Below, piece after piece: positions 17,162-27,334 of a stretch of DNA of 41,141 nt. The position numbers were made by a program, and so were the translations under genes. The notes below the pieces were generated by a model. The model did not search any database. It was not told the DNA's origin and worked only from the letters and a program-made list of their open reading frames with translations. The DNA comes from an uncultured Akkermansia sp. GTDB lineage: Bacteria > Verrucomicrobiota > Verrucomicrobiia > Verrucomicrobiales > Akkermansiaceae. Numbering within the stretch: the first letter of the stretch is position 1; each line of letters begins with the position of its first letter. The DNA lies in NCBI GenBank assembly GCA_947628035.1, contig CANQYL010000005.1, positions 1-41,141 of the forward strand, given 5' to 3'.

Positions 17162-19000
17162 TCACTCGCCCAGCAACTTCTCCAACAAACGGTGCGAATC
17201 ATCCGCAAGCTGAGCGGGATCTTCCAGAAGGCCGGCGCGCAAAAGGGCGGTGTCAATGAGCTGAGCAGCCAGCATCTTGCCGAGTTTTTCGTCCTTCTCC
17301 CGAAGTTCTGCGAGCTTAACGACGAGCGGGTGATGAGGGTTGAACTCCACGCGCGGGTGCGCCTCCGGCACGGTCTGTCCCATGGCCTTCAGGTAAGCCT
17401 TCACATCCGGAGAGAGATCGTTCTCCTCCAGCAGGGCGATGGCGGGAGCGGTGCTCACGCGGTCGCCGGTGGTCACCTTGCTGAGTTTGTCCTTGTACTC
17501 TCCCTCAAGCCAGGCGGTGAGCTGGCTCGCTTGCGATTCATCCAATCCCGGTGCATCCGGTGTGGCCTCCAGCGGCGGAAGGTCGAGATCCGCACGGGAA
17601 ATGGCCTTGATCTGCTTGTCATCCACCTTGATGAGGCTGTCCACCACAAATTGATCCCCTCCGTCCGTGAGGAAGATCACCTCAAAACCGCGCGCCTTCA
17701 GTGGGTCGAGGTAGGGCGAGTGCTCCAACTGAGCGCGGTTCGCTCCGAAGAGCACGTAGATGTCCTTCTGGTTCTCCTTCATGCGCGAGATGTAGTCCGC
17801 AAAACTCGTGAGCGTCCCCGCCTCGGTGAAAGTGGATTCAAAGCGCAGCAGCTTGCCGAGGGCATCCTTGTGCTCCCAGCTGGTCACAACGCCTTCCTTG
17901 ATGAAGCGGCTGAAGCGCTCCCAGAACTTGTTGTACGTATCGACGTCATTCTTGGCGAGTTCCTCAAGGTGTTTGATAAATCGCTTGGTGATGATCCCGG
18001 CGATCTTGCGCAGCAGGGAGTTGTCCTGCAGCATTTCACGAGAGATGTTGAGCGGCAGGTCATCGCTGTCCACCACGCCGATGAGGAAGCGCAGCCACTC
18101 CGGCAGCAAGCGCTCCGGCTTGCTATCGATGAGGACCTTGTGGCAGTAGAGCGACACCTCCGGCTCACAACGTCCGAAGCCCATCGCCTCCGGGTTCTCC
18201 TCCGGCACATAAAGCACAGAATTCAGCACGATCGGCGCATCCGCGCTGAAATGCATGTGCGTGAGCGGCGCACTATCTGTGTGACCGATAAAGTGATAGA
18301 AGCTCTCGTACTCCTCCTCGGTCACATCCTTTTTGCTCTTCATCCAAATGGCCTGCACGGTGTTGAGCAGCTCTCCGTTGAAGTCGATAGGGAAGCCGAT
18401 GAAGTTGCTGTATTTGCCGACAATGTAGCGCACATGGTTAGGTTTGGCAAAATCAGCGGCATCCTCCTTAAGGTGGATGAGGATGCTCGTACCGCGAGGG
18501 GTATCCGCCGGAGCATCCTCCAGGGAGTAACCCTGCTGTCCGTCACTCACCCACTTCACGGGCTCCGCCGTCGGCTCCCATGAGCGCGTGGTCACCTCCA
18601 CTTCATCCGCCGCCATGAACACGCTGTAAAACCCCACTCCGAACTGTCCGATGAGATCCCCCGCCTGCTCCTTGCCTTCTTTGGCTCTTTCGAGGAATTT
18701 TTTGGTGCCGGAGTGAGCGATAGTGCCGAGATATTCAATAACCTCCTGGCGAGTCATGCCGATGCCGGTGTCGGAGATGGTGAGTGTGCGTTTCTCTTCA
18801 TCAGTGGTGATGCTCAGACGCAGCTCCTTTTCGGGCTGGTAGATTTCTCCGCCGGTGAGTTGCTTAAGGCGCATCTTTTCACAAGCGTCCGACGCATTGG
18901 AAACGAGCTCGCGCACAAAAACTTCACGATCGCTGTAAAAGGCGTGAATGACAATGTCAAGCAACTGCCGAACCTCTGTCTGAAATGGTTGTTTGTCCAT
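17162..19000 (-). CDS. htpG: Molecular chaperone HtpG (Hsp90)
   Basis: FQTEVRQLLDIVIHAFYSDREVFVRELVSNASDACEKMR, DTGIGMTRQEVIEYLGTIAHSGTKKFL, GQFGVGFYSVFMAAD; start ATG 19000. Confidence 0.97.
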   Translation of the reverse strand: MDKQPFQTEVRQLLDIVIHAFYSDREVFVRELVSNASDACEKMRLKQLTGGEIYQPEKELRLSITTDEEKRTLTISDTGIGMTRQEVIEYLGTIAHSGTKKFLERAKEGKEQAGDLIGQFGVGFYSVFMAADEVEVTTRSWEPTAEPVKWVSDGQQGYSLEDAPADTPRGTSILIHLKEDAADFAKPNHVRYIVGKYSNFIGFPIDFNGELLNTVQAIWMKSKKDVTEEEYESFYHFIGHTDSAPLTHMHFSADAPIVLNSVLYVPEENPEAMGFGRCEPEVSLYCHKVLIDSKPERLLPEWLRFLIGVVDSDDLPLNISREMLQDNSLLRKIAGIITKRFIKHLEELAKNDVDTYNKFWERFSRFIKEGVVTSWEHKDALGKLLRFESTFTEAGTLTSFADYISRMKENQKDIYVLFGANRAQLEHSPYLDPLKARGFEVIFLTDGGDQFVVDSLIKVDDKQIKAISRADLDLPPLEATPDAPGLDESQASQLTAWLEGEYKDKLSKVTTGDRVSTAPAIALLEENDLSPDVKAYLKAMGQTVPEAHPRVEFNPHHPLVVKLAELREKDEKLGKMLAAQLIDTALLRAGLLEDPAQLADDSHRLLEKLLGE

Positions 19001-19020
19001 AGAGTTTCTCCTTGCCCCCC

Positions 19021-19048
19021 ATTCTAATCCCGCCCGATAAAACGTCAA
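19021..19048 (-). promoter_or_regulatory. Predicted htpG promoter TTGACG-16-TAGAAT (leadered, with AAGGAG Shine-Dalgarno)
   Basis: Direct reading on minus strand. Confidence 0.6.
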
Positions 19049-19074
19049 GGGCGAACTCAGACATAGCACAATGA

Positions 19075-19390
19075 ACCACACGTGTCCCAGAAAAAGCAAT
19101 GTCAACACGCAGTTATCGGCAGATGATACAGCATAACCCATTGGTTATGTACGATGGACGATGGAAGCAAAGCCATCAAGACGGCATAGCGTAACCAATA
19201 ACCCTTTCTAACCAACAACCACTCATGATTTTACCCTCCACCTCAGCTAAAGCTCGCCTCACGACTCCTCACCCCTGCGGGGCAGCCCTGCTGGCTGGCT
19301 AATCGGCCCTACAGCCGTCGGTCGCTTTCACAGTTCCCGAGCCTCCGGCTCGCTAGCATAATCCATCGTCCATCGTCCATCATACACAGC
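19075..19390 (+). repeat. Composite intergenic mosaic I3 (modules A-B-C, flanked by inverted heptamer runs)
   Basis: ACGATGGACGATGG at 19151-19164 and inverse CCATCGTCCATCGTCCATC near 19363-19381; CATAACC-catt-GGTTATG hairpin; CCCCTGCGGGGCAGCCCTGCTGGCTGGCTAATCGGCC. Confidence 0.88.
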
Positions 19391-19489
19391 AGGCACCTCC
19401 AGTGCCCCCGTCCACGGCAAAACGCACAAGGAATAGGTTGAATAGACCCGGAGTAAATTTTATGGGATCATGCGTGGATGACCAAATGC

Positions 19490-20116
19490 TTACCGCCGCG
19501 TCAAATACCTCGCCAGAACATAAAGCGCCAGCAGAAGTGCGGCTCCGCCCACGAGCAGCCATGTCTCGTCCTTCACCGCGTGGATCAACGCCTCCGGCGT
19601 CGAAAGGATGTCCGGATGATCTCTCCCCACTTTGTTACCGAACCATGCGAGTGCGGCGCACCAGATGGCCGACCCGCTGATCGTTGCCAACGAGAAAGTG
19701 AGGAAGGGCATCCGCGCCAGTCCTGCCGGGATAGAGATGAGGTGCCGCACAACCGGTAAAAAGCGCGAAAAAAAGATGCCGCCGGCTGAAAAGCGCCGCA
19801 TGAATCGCTCCGCTGCCTCCACCTTGCTCTCCGACATGAAAAAATACCGCCCGTACCTCATGATAAACGGACGTCCTAATACCAGCGACACGTAGTACAT
19901 GACGCACGACCCCACGTACGATCCCACCGTCCCCGCTAGCACGACGCCCCACATACTCATCCCCGCCCCTTCATGTGCCGCCAGGATCGCCGCCGGCGGC
20001 ACCACGACTTCACTCGGCACCGGGAAGATCGAGCTTTCCATTGCCATCAACAGTACCACCCCGGCATAGCCGAGTTCCTCAACCCACTGCATCCAGATGA
20101 CCAACCACTCATGCAT
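19490..20116 (-). CDS. DedA-family membrane protein
   Basis: MESSIFPVPSEVVVPPAAIL, GSYVGSCVMYYVSLVLGRPF, FFSRFLPVVRHLISIPAGLARM; start placed at ATG 20116 from promoter spacing. Confidence 0.9.
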   Translation of the reverse strand: MHEWLVIWMQWVEELGYAGVVLLMAMESSIFPVPSEVVVPPAAILAAHEGAGMSMWGVVLAGTVGSYVGSCVMYYVSLVLGRPFIMRYGRYFFMSESKVEAAERFMRRFSAGGIFFSRFLPVVRHLISIPAGLARMPFLTFSLATISGSAIWCAALAWFGNKVGRDHPDILSTPEALIHAVKDETWLLVGGAALLLALYVLARYLTRR

Positions 20117-20122
20117 ACGCCC

Positions 20123-20151
20123 ATTATGCACATCACCGGCGTCCTTGAAAA
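20123..20151 (-). promoter_or_regulatory. Predicted promoter TTTTCA-17-CATAAT of dedA gene, 6 nt before ATG 20116
   Basis: Direct reading on minus strand. Confidence 0.55.
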
Positions 20152-20159
20152 GACTTTTC

Positions 20160-20189
20160 TTGCAAGGATGAGACCGTCTATGCTATGAT
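20160..20189 (+). promoter_or_regulatory. Predicted promoter TTGCAA-18-TATGAT of lpxB, 6 nt before ATG 20196
   Basis: Direct reading. Confidence 0.6.
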
Positions 20190-20195
20190 GCCGCT

Positions 20196-21314
20196 ATGAA
20201 ATTTTACGTGGTAGCCGGCGAGAAAAGCGGGGACAAACAGGGAGCCCTGCTCATGCGCGAGCTCCTGTCCCGCCGTCCGGATATTGAATTTCTCGGTCTC
20301 GGCGGCAGTCGGATGCACGAGGTAGCTCCGCAAGGCGTAGAGGATTGGACCGAGCAAGCTGCCGTCATCGGGGTTGTCGAGGTCTTACGCCACGCTCGAT
20401 TCTTCCTGCGTAAGCTGCGCGAGATGGAGGAACGCATCGTGTCCGACCAACCGGATGCCCTCCTGCTCATCGACTATCCGGGGTTCAACCAACGCCTCGC
20501 CGAGCGCATCCGGCGCCGCTGTCCTTCCACAAAGTTGATCTGGTTCATCGCCCCCATGGTGTGGGCCTGGCACAAGAGCCGCGTGCCGAAGCTCGCCCGC
20601 ATTTTGGACCTCATGCTCTGCACCTTTCCCTTTGAAAAAAACATCTTTGAAAAAGCCGGACTGCGCGCTGAATTCGTCGGTCACCCCCTCGCGGATGACA
20701 TCATGGCTCGTCGTCGGTCGGATCAGCGTGACCCCCACGTAGTCGGACTTTTCCCCGGTTCTCGCGTTCGCGAAATTGAACGCCACTTCCCCGTCTTTCT
20801 CGAGGTCGTGAAGGAGATCCGCCTCAGGCATCCGGACTGGAAAATCGAGATTTCTGCCAGCTCCCCGAAACTGGAGGATATGATGCGGGCTCTTGCGCGA
20901 CGCTCCGGGGTGGAACCCGAATCGCTCGACATCCGCTGCGGCAATTACCACGACATCATGGATCGAGCCTACGCCGCCCTCGTCACCTCCGGAACGGCCA
21001 CTCTCGAGGCCGCCCTCCACGACCTTCCCTTTGCTCTCGTTTACAAGGTTGCGTGGGGAACCTACCTGCTCGGTCGTATCCTTCTACGCATCCGCTTCAT
21101 CGGCATGGTCAACATCCTTGCGGATGCACCCGTCACCCGCGAACTCATCCAACACGACTTCAATCTTGCCAACTGCATGACCGAACTCGAGCGTCTGATG
21201 GATCCCGCCCAACGTAAGAAAACCCTTCAGGGGATGCGCAACGCCGTAACCGGCCTCGCCAAACAGGGAGGGTCTGCCTCCCGCGCGGCAGACGCCGTTC
21301 TCTCCCTCTTCTGA
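20196..21314 (+). CDS. lpxB: Lipid-A-disaccharide synthase
   Basis: VVAGEKSGDKQGALLMREL, EFLGLGGSRMHEV, LLIDYPGFNQRLAERI, FIAPMVWAWHKSRVPKL, FVGHPLAD, LFPGSRVREIERHFPVF, ALVTSGTATLEAAL. Confidence 0.96.
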   Translation: MKFYVVAGEKSGDKQGALLMRELLSRRPDIEFLGLGGSRMHEVAPQGVEDWTEQAAVIGVVEVLRHARFFLRKLREMEERIVSDQPDALLLIDYPGFNQRLAERIRRRCPSTKLIWFIAPMVWAWHKSRVPKLARILDLMLCTFPFEKNIFEKAGLRAEFVGHPLADDIMARRRSDQRDPHVVGLFPGSRVREIERHFPVFLEVVKEIRLRHPDWKIEISASSPKLEDMMRALARRSGVEPESLDIRCGNYHDIMDRAYAALVTSGTATLEAALHDLPFALVYKVAWGTYLLGRILLRIRFIGMVNILADAPVTRELIQHDFNLANCMTELERLMDPAQRKKTLQGMRNAVTGLAKQGGSASRAADAVLSLF

Positions 21315-21336
21315 TCATCCTTGCTCCGTCCGAGCT

Positions 21337-22740
21337 TTACCGCCAACCGCCGCCGAGCTGCGTGTAGAGAGTCGGCACACAAGCGGCGTACTGATAGCGG
21401 TAGGAAGCGAGTTGCTTCTGGGCAGGGAAGAGAAGGAGCTGCGCCTGCAGCACTTCGTAGTAAGCGGCGATACCCTCCTTGTAACGAGCCATGGAGAGCT
21501 GCACACTCTCCCGATAGGCATTCACGGCCTCTTCCTGCTTGCTCATCACCTCAACGAGTTTTTCACGCTGGATAAGCGTGGTGGAGATTTCCGCCATGGC
21601 ATTCAACACGGTGTTCTCGTAGTCCGCCTTAGCTGCCAGGAAGGCATCCCGCTTAGCGCGTGTGTTGGCGCGCAGTTGTCCGCCTTGGAAGAGAGGACCG
21701 GTGAGGCTGGCTCCGATACCCCATCCCGTGCGGTGGGTAAGGATGGAATGACGCAGATCGGCAGAAGCGTAGCCCCCGGCTGCCGTGAGGCTGATGCTCG
21801 GGAAGTAGTTCGCGATAGCCACGCCGATATCCGCGTTCGCCGCACGCAGCTCCTGTTCCTTTGCACGGATATCCGGACGGCGCGCGAGGACATCCGCCGG
21901 GATGCCGGCAGCCACCTTACTCGCTGCGGCAAAGTCCTGCAAATTGTCGTTGCGTGCGATATGTCCGGGCATACGACCGGCGAGAGCGGAGAGCGTGTTC
22001 TCCAACTCGGCTATCTGCATTTGAAGAGCCGGTATTTCAGCCTCGGCCGCCGAGAGGGCCGCCTGGGCGGAGGCCGTCTGCAACTTGTCGGCCACGCCGC
22101 CTTCCAGCTGGTTGCGGAAGAGATCCAGAGACTCGCGGTAGCTCTCCACGGAGGCTCGGGCGATGCGCAGCTGCTCATCCAGCATCATGAGCTGCAAGTA
22201 ACCGCACGCCACCTGGCGCAGCAGGGAGATGCGCAGATTGTTGAAGTTTTCCTCCATGGCTCTCGCACCGGCCGCCGCACTCTCCACGCCCTTGCGCGTT
22301 CTGCCCCAGAGGTCCAATTCCCAGGAAGCGGAGAGGGCCGCTGAGCCGGGGTTGGAAGTGATGCCGCCTGTTTGAGCCACGGCAGCGCCGCCCTGCTGGT
22401 TCATGCCCTTGCTCTCCGAGGCACTGTAGCCGGCCCAGGGGAAGAGGGGTGCACGCGCGATGGTCACGTAACGGCGTGCGGCATCCACGTTGTGCCGAAG
22501 AGCGGCCAAGCTCCTGTTGGCGGAGAAAACGTCCCTCAACAGAGCATTGAGCTTTTCATCTTTGAGCACCGTCTGCCACGGAAGGTCGGCCATGTTTCCT
22601 TCCCCGAAGCTTTTGCCACGGAACTGCACCGGAACCGCCATGTGCGGTCGGTGCCAACGCGGACCGAAAGAACAAGACGCCGCGCCGAGAGCTACTGCCC
22701 CGAGCAGAACGATGACCGTGTATTTCTTCATAGCTGTCAT
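21337..22740 (-). CDS. RND efflux outer-membrane lipoprotein (OprM/NodT family)
   Basis: Lipobox LGAASCSF; ASWELDLWGRTRKGVESA, VLARRPDIRAKEQELRAANADIGVAIANYFPSISL. Confidence 0.93.
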   Translation of the reverse strand: MTAMKKYTVIVLLGAVALGAASCSFGPRWHRPHMAVPVQFRGKSFGEGNMADLPWQTVLKDEKLNALLRDVFSANRSLAALRHNVDAARRYVTIARAPLFPWAGYSASESKGMNQQGGAAVAQTGGITSNPGSAALSASWELDLWGRTRKGVESAAAGARAMEENFNNLRISLLRQVACGYLQLMMLDEQLRIARASVESYRESLDLFRNQLEGGVADKLQTASAQAALSAAEAEIPALQMQIAELENTLSALAGRMPGHIARNDNLQDFAAASKVAAGIPADVLARRPDIRAKEQELRAANADIGVAIANYFPSISLTAAGGYASADLRHSILTHRTGWGIGASLTGPLFQGGQLRANTRAKRDAFLAAKADYENTVLNAMAEISTTLIQREKLVEVMSKQEEAVNAYRESVQLSMARYKEGIAAYYEVLQAQLLLFPAQKQLASYRYQYAACVPTLYTQLGGGWR

Positions 22741-22772
22741 GATATTACCTTTTCGTCTATAATGTTGCAAGC

Positions 22773-25700
22773 TCATTCTTCATCATTGCCGTGCGCGGCC
22801 AGATAAACGCGCGCCTCCTGCTCATCCGGGTCCTCCCCAAGCTCATGCAGCTTGAAACGAATCCGGAACAGACGCATCACAAACACGTACGAGCACGGAA
22901 TGAGAAACACACCCAGCACAGTCGCCACCGTCATCCCCGCTACGACGACAATGCCGATCGAGTTTCGCGCAAGTGCCCCCGACCCGCTGGAGAGCACGAG
23001 AGGGATGCATCCCAGAATGAAGGCGAGCGAGGTCATCAAGATGGGACGCAGACGCAAACGAGCCGCTGCAAGCGTAGCTTCCATGAGCCCCTTGCCTCGC
23101 TCCATCTCAAGGTTGGCGAACTCCACGATCAAAATCGCATTTTTCGCCGCAAGACCCACCAGCATCACCAAACCTACCTGTGCGTACAGATTGAGCTCAA
23201 GGTGCCACAGGGCAAGTCCGCTGTACGCTCCCAACACGGCAATGGGCACCGTCATAAACACCGAGATGGGCAACGGCCACTTCTCATAAAGAGCCACCAG
23301 GATGAGGAAAGCAAAGAGACCGGACATGATGAAGATCGTACCCAGACCCGTGCTGTTGCGCACCTTATTTTCCTGGAAGCTCATATCTTGGTAATCGAAG
23401 CCGACCTTAGAGGAATCCATGGTTTGGGCATAGACTTCCTCCATAGCCTCCATGAGCTGTTGGGTGGAGTAGCCCGGCTTGGGCATCACATTGATCTTCG
23501 CCGAATTATACCCTTGGTGGTGCATCACGAATTCCGTCTCCGCTATATCCTTCACCTTCACCAACGCCGAAAGCGGCACACGTTCGCCATCCGCGTTCAT
23601 CACGAAGAAGCCATCCATTTTGTCCAAGCTTGCACGATCCTCGCCCTGCGCCTGGATGTACACCTGCCACTGCTGACCGAAGGCGTTAAAGAAATTGACG
23701 AATGTGGAACCGTAGTAGGAAGCCAGGATACCGTTGGCCGTGCTGATGTCCACCTTATGGTACTGGCATTTCTCGCGATCCAACTCAAGGTACTTCTGTG
23801 GCGTGTCGGACATCATCATGTCCATGCACATCCCCACCTCCGGGCGTTTTCGCGCCGCCGCCTCAAATTCCTTCACCCTCTCGTAGAGGAACGGTACCCC
23901 CTGCCCCTCCAGATCCATCAGCACCATGGCGACGCCGTTGGCCGTGCCCACACCCGGAATAGCCGGCGGCACCAGCACCATCGCTGTGCCATCCAACCCG
24001 GCCTGCTGCACGCGAGCCATGAGTCGGCGCTGGATCTGCTGAGCCGTCTCGGCGCGCTCGCTCCAATCCTTGAGTTCCACGAAACCGATGCAGGCGCCGG
24101 GTGTCTGTACCATGTTGAGGATGTTAATACCCACGACAGAGGTGAGATTTTTCACGACCTTGGGATCGTAGAGCGCCTGTTCCAGTTTTTTATTCTGCTC
24201 CATGGCAACCTGAAGAGAAGTCTCCGGCTTCATCACCAGAGCCGCCATCAGGAAACCTTGGTCCTCATCCGGCAAAAACGCGCCGGGAACAAATTGAGAA
24301 ACCGGCTTGATCGCCCCCCACATCAGGAAAAGCAGCGGCATCGAGATGATGAGCTTGCGGGCGAGTCCGCCGCAGATGCACGTGTAGAGGTTGGCCGTGC
24401 CGTTGTAGAATTTGTTGAAGAGACGATGGAAGGGAGCAAAGATGCTCTTGTTCTCCCGACTCGGCTTGAGGAGAAGCGCACAGAGAGCCGGCGAAAGTGT
24501 GAGCGCGTTGAACGCGGAAATCAGCATCGAAATAGCGATGGTGATGGCAAACTGCTTGAAGAGCGTTCCCGTGATGCCCTTGAGCATGAGCGATGGTAAA
24601 AACACCGCCGCCAACACGAGCGCGATGGCTATAACCGGTCCGCTCACCTCTTGCATGGCGGCAAATGTCGCCACACGCGGACGCAACCCCTTGTCGATAT
24701 GGTGCTGCACGGCCTCCACGACGACGATAGCATCATCCACCACAAGTCCAATGGCGAGTACCATGCCCAGCAGGGAGATCGTGTTGAGCGTGAACCCCAG
24801 CAGAGGGAATATGCAGAAAGTGGAAATGAGCGAAACGGGCACGGCGATGAGAGGGATCAGCGTAGCGCGCCAATTCTGCAGGAAGATATATACCACGAGC
24901 GCCACCAGGATGATGGCTTCTACGAACGTGTGTTCAATCTCCCGTATCGAGTAACGCACGGAGGTCGTTGTGTCCAAAGCCACGGCTCCCTTCACCCCCT
25001 GCGGCATCACGGCCGTTTTCTTCTCCAGCAGCTTCGTCACTCGATCCACGGTGTCGATCGCGTTCGATCCGGGGGACTGAAAGATCACCACCGATGCCGC
25101 TATATCTCCATTACGCCGACCCGTGGCGGAATAGTTTTCCGAACCCAACTCCACGGTGGCAATATCCTTCAGATAGACGATCTGGTCCGCCTGTTGGCGC
25201 ACGATGATCTCCTCAAATTCATGAGGATCCGAGAGGCGACCCTGAGTTCTCACGGTGATGGTCTTTTCCTGACCGTTGGGGACGGGATCGGCGCCGATCT
25301 TGCCACCGGGGTTGGTCATATTCTGTTTCGAGATGGCCGCGCGCACCTCATCCAGCGAGATGTTGAAATGGCTCATCTTGACAGTGTCCAGCCAGATGCG
25401 GATGGCATAGCGTCCAGCTCCGTACACAGCCACCTCGCCCACACCCTCCACGCGCTTGATCTCATCTACCAGCTTCACCTGCGCGTAATTTGCGAGATCC
25501 ACGGTGTTGTAGCTGCCGTCCGGAGAGGTGAGCCCGTAAAGCATGAGGGGCAGACCCGGCTGTTGTCGGATCGTCACACCGGAGTTCATCACCTCACTGG
25601 GCATCTGTGACTGCGCCTGTCCGTAGCGCATATTCACAAGCATCTGGTCCATGTCCGTGTCTGAGTCCGGCTCAAAGACGACCATGAGGTTGTACACGCC

Positions 25701-25955
25701 GTTGTTGGAGGAGACCGACATCATGTAGTCCATGTGCTGCACCCCGTTCACCTGACGTTCCAGCGGCGTGCCCACAGAATCCGCCACACTCTGCGCATCC
25801 GCCCCGGGGAACATCGTCTGCAGCTGGATGATGCGCGGCGTTATCTCCGGATATTGCGAAATGGGCAGGTTGAGCAAACAGACGATACCGAGCAGTGTCG
25901 TGACCACCGCTATCACGGTGGCGATCACCGGGTGTTTGATGAAATACGCGCTCAT
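22773..25955 (-). CDS. RND efflux permease (HAE1/AcrB family)
   Basis: YFIKHPVIATVIAVVTTLLGI, YPEITPRIIQLQTMFPGADAQSVADSVGTPLERQVNGV, GLVVDDAIVVVEAV, FLPDEDQGFLMA, GLAAKNAILIVEFAN. Confidence 0.96.
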   Translation of the reverse strand: MSAYFIKHPVIATVIAVVTTLLGIVCLLNLPISQYPEITPRIIQLQTMFPGADAQSVADSVGTPLERQVNGVQHMDYMMSVSSNNGVYNLMVVFEPDSDTDMDQMLVNMRYGQAQSQMPSEVMNSGVTIRQQPGLPLMLYGLTSPDGSYNTVDLANYAQVKLVDEIKRVEGVGEVAVYGAGRYAIRIWLDTVKMSHFNISLDEVRAAISKQNMTNPGGKIGADPVPNGQEKTITVRTQGRLSDPHEFEEIIVRQQADQIVYLKDIATVELGSENYSATGRRNGDIAASVVIFQSPGSNAIDTVDRVTKLLEKKTAVMPQGVKGAVALDTTTSVRYSIREIEHTFVEAIILVALVVYIFLQNWRATLIPLIAVPVSLISTFCIFPLLGFTLNTISLLGMVLAIGLVVDDAIVVVEAVQHHIDKGLRPRVATFAAMQEVSGPVIAIALVLAAVFLPSLMLKGITGTLFKQFAITIAISMLISAFNALTLSPALCALLLKPSRENKSIFAPFHRLFNKFYNGTANLYTCICGGLARKLIISMPLLFLMWGAIKPVSQFVPGAFLPDEDQGFLMAALVMKPETSLQVAMEQNKKLEQALYDPKVVKNLTSVVGINILNMVQTPGACIGFVELKDWSERAETAQQIQRRLMARVQQAGLDGTAMVLVPPAIPGVGTANGVAMVLMDLEGQGVPFLYERVKEFEAAARKRPEVGMCMDMMMSDTPQKYLELDREKCQYHKVDISTANGILASYYGSTFVNFFNAFGQQWQVYIQAQGEDRASLDKMDGFFVMNADGERVPLSALVKVKDIAETEFVMHHQGYNSAKINVMPKPGYSTQQLMEAMEEVYAQTMDSSKVGFDYQDMSFQENKVRNSTGLGTIFIMSGLFAFLILVALYEKWPLPISVFMTVPIAVLGAYSGLALWHLELNLYAQVGLVMLVGLAAKNAILIVEFANLEMERGKGLMEATLAAARLRLRPILMTSLAFILGCIPLVLSSGSGALARNSIGIVVVAGMTVATVLGVFLIPCSYVFVMRLFRIRFKLHELGEDPDEQEARVYLAAHGNDEE

Positions 25956-25963
25956 AACCTCTC

Positions 25964-27334
25964 TTAGTGCTTAGCCGTTACCGATGGAGTGGTCGTCACG
26001 GGAAGAGTGTACACGAACGGTCGCGGATGGACCGTGCCGAAGCCCTCCTTGGCGCCCGCCGCGCGCAACCCCATGTTCGCCTGCGCGTAGAGAGCGGCCA
26101 TCTGTCCGCCCTCCACAATGACCTGTGCCTCCTTGGGATTGTCAAAGCCGAGATCTTTCAGGCTATCCTGCAGGGGTTTGATGCGTCCCGTGATGATCTG
26201 CATGGGCATCTCCGTTTCTTTTCCGTCCCCGTTGGGCATACGCAGGACGACCTCCTGCGCCGGCAGCACATCGATGCCGTACGGTGTGCCATCCTTCCCT
26301 ACTACGTAAATGAATCGATGGTTCATGGAAGAAACGAGCGCACGACTCGGCACCAGCAGCGCATCCTTCACCACCCCGGTAGGCGCTACCACTCGCACGG
26401 CTGATCCGGAACGCAGACGGAGCTCGGGATTCGGCAGATGTCCGATGAAATTCACCGTCCCCGTCGAACTGTTGACATAGCTGTCCACTGCCACAACCTG
26501 CCCCTTGTGCTCATACGTGCTGCCGTCCTCCAACACGACCTTGAATTCCGTCACCGGAGTCACCATCCCCTTGTCCGGTGAATAATCAGGCGCCAGCACC
26601 TCGCTGAGCATCTGCTTGCCCGGCACCACGAAGTCCACGCGTATCGGGTCGATGGAGGACATCGTCGTGAGCGTTACCCCTCCCGGCGTTATCAGTTCGC
26701 CGATGGAGACGTTAGCCTTGGAGGCCACGCCCGTGAAAGGTGCGCGGATCGTGCAGCGTTGGCGATTGATGCGTGCGTTCGTCAACTGCGCCTCGGATTG
26801 TTGAACCATGGCTTTGGCAACGGCAAGCGCAGCTTGACTGCGCCGACGCGCGTGCAGCGCATCCGTGTAGTTCTTCTCCGAGATGCTCCCGCTGCCCACT
26901 AATTTCTCATATCGCTCCACATCCTTGGCCGCCTGGTCATCTGCGGCAGCAGCCTGCTCCTCGCTCGCCTTAGCCACCGCCACGGCGGCCTCCGCCTGCT
27001 GCAGGGCAGCATCGTAGGTCTCGGGATCGATCTCAAAAAGCACCTCTCCCTTCTTACACACAGAACCGTCCCAGTACACCTGCTTGAGCAGCTTGCCCGT
27101 CACCTCCGGCTTGATGGCGGCCTCCTCCACCCCGCGCAGATGTCCGAACCACGTACTCTCCAGCACGACGTCCTGCTGTGCCATGTTCATCACACTCACT
27201 GTGAGCGGCGCCATCCGGTGTTGGGCTTGCAGGGCTGCCGCCTGCTCCGCCGCCTTGTCCTTACATGCGCTCAGAGCTGCCACTGCAAGCCCGGCGTATG
27301 CCATCGCTATGATTTTGTTCTTATTCATGTTCAT
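25964..27334 (-). CDS. RND efflux periplasmic adaptor (membrane fusion) lipoprotein, AcrA-like
   Basis: Lipobox VAALSACKD; VEEAAIKPEVTGKLLKQVYWDGSVCKKGEVLFEIDPETYDAAL, RAPFTGVASKANVSIGELITPG. Confidence 0.93.
   Translation of the reverse strand: MNMNKNKIIAMAYAGLAVAALSACKDKAAEQAAALQAQHRMAPLTVSVMNMAQQDVVLESTWFGHLRGVEEAAIKPEVTGKLLKQVYWDGSVCKKGEVLFEIDPETYDAALQQAEAAVAVAKASEEQAAAADDQAAKDVERYEKLVGSGSISEKNYTDALHARRRSQAALAVAKAMVQQSEAQLTNARINRQRCTIRAPFTGVASKANVSIGELITPGGVTLTTMSSIDPIRVDFVVPGKQMLSEVLAPDYSPDKGMVTPVTEFKVVLEDGSTYEHKGQVVAVDSYVNSSTGTVNFIGHLPNPELRLRSGSAVRVVAPTGVVKDALLVPSRALVSSMNHRFIYVVGKDGTPYGIDVLPAQEVVLRMPNGDGKETEMPMQIITGRIKPLQDSLKDLGFDNPKEAQVIVEGGQMAALYAQANMGLRAAGAKEGFGTVHPRPFVYTLPVTTTPSVTAKH

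Noticed and set aside
17192-18583. 463-aa plus-strand ORF opposite htpG
   Set aside because: Shadow ORF; htpG on the minus strand has unambiguous Hsp90 motifs.
19001-19141. N-terminal extension of htpG in the ORF track
   Set aside because: Also reads through promoter and repeat module; MDKQPFQTEVRQLL at 19000 has SD and typical HtpG N-terminus.
22791-24599. 602-aa plus-strand ORF
   Set aside because: Antisense shadow of the AcrB-like gene; His/Arg-rich with no recognisable domain.
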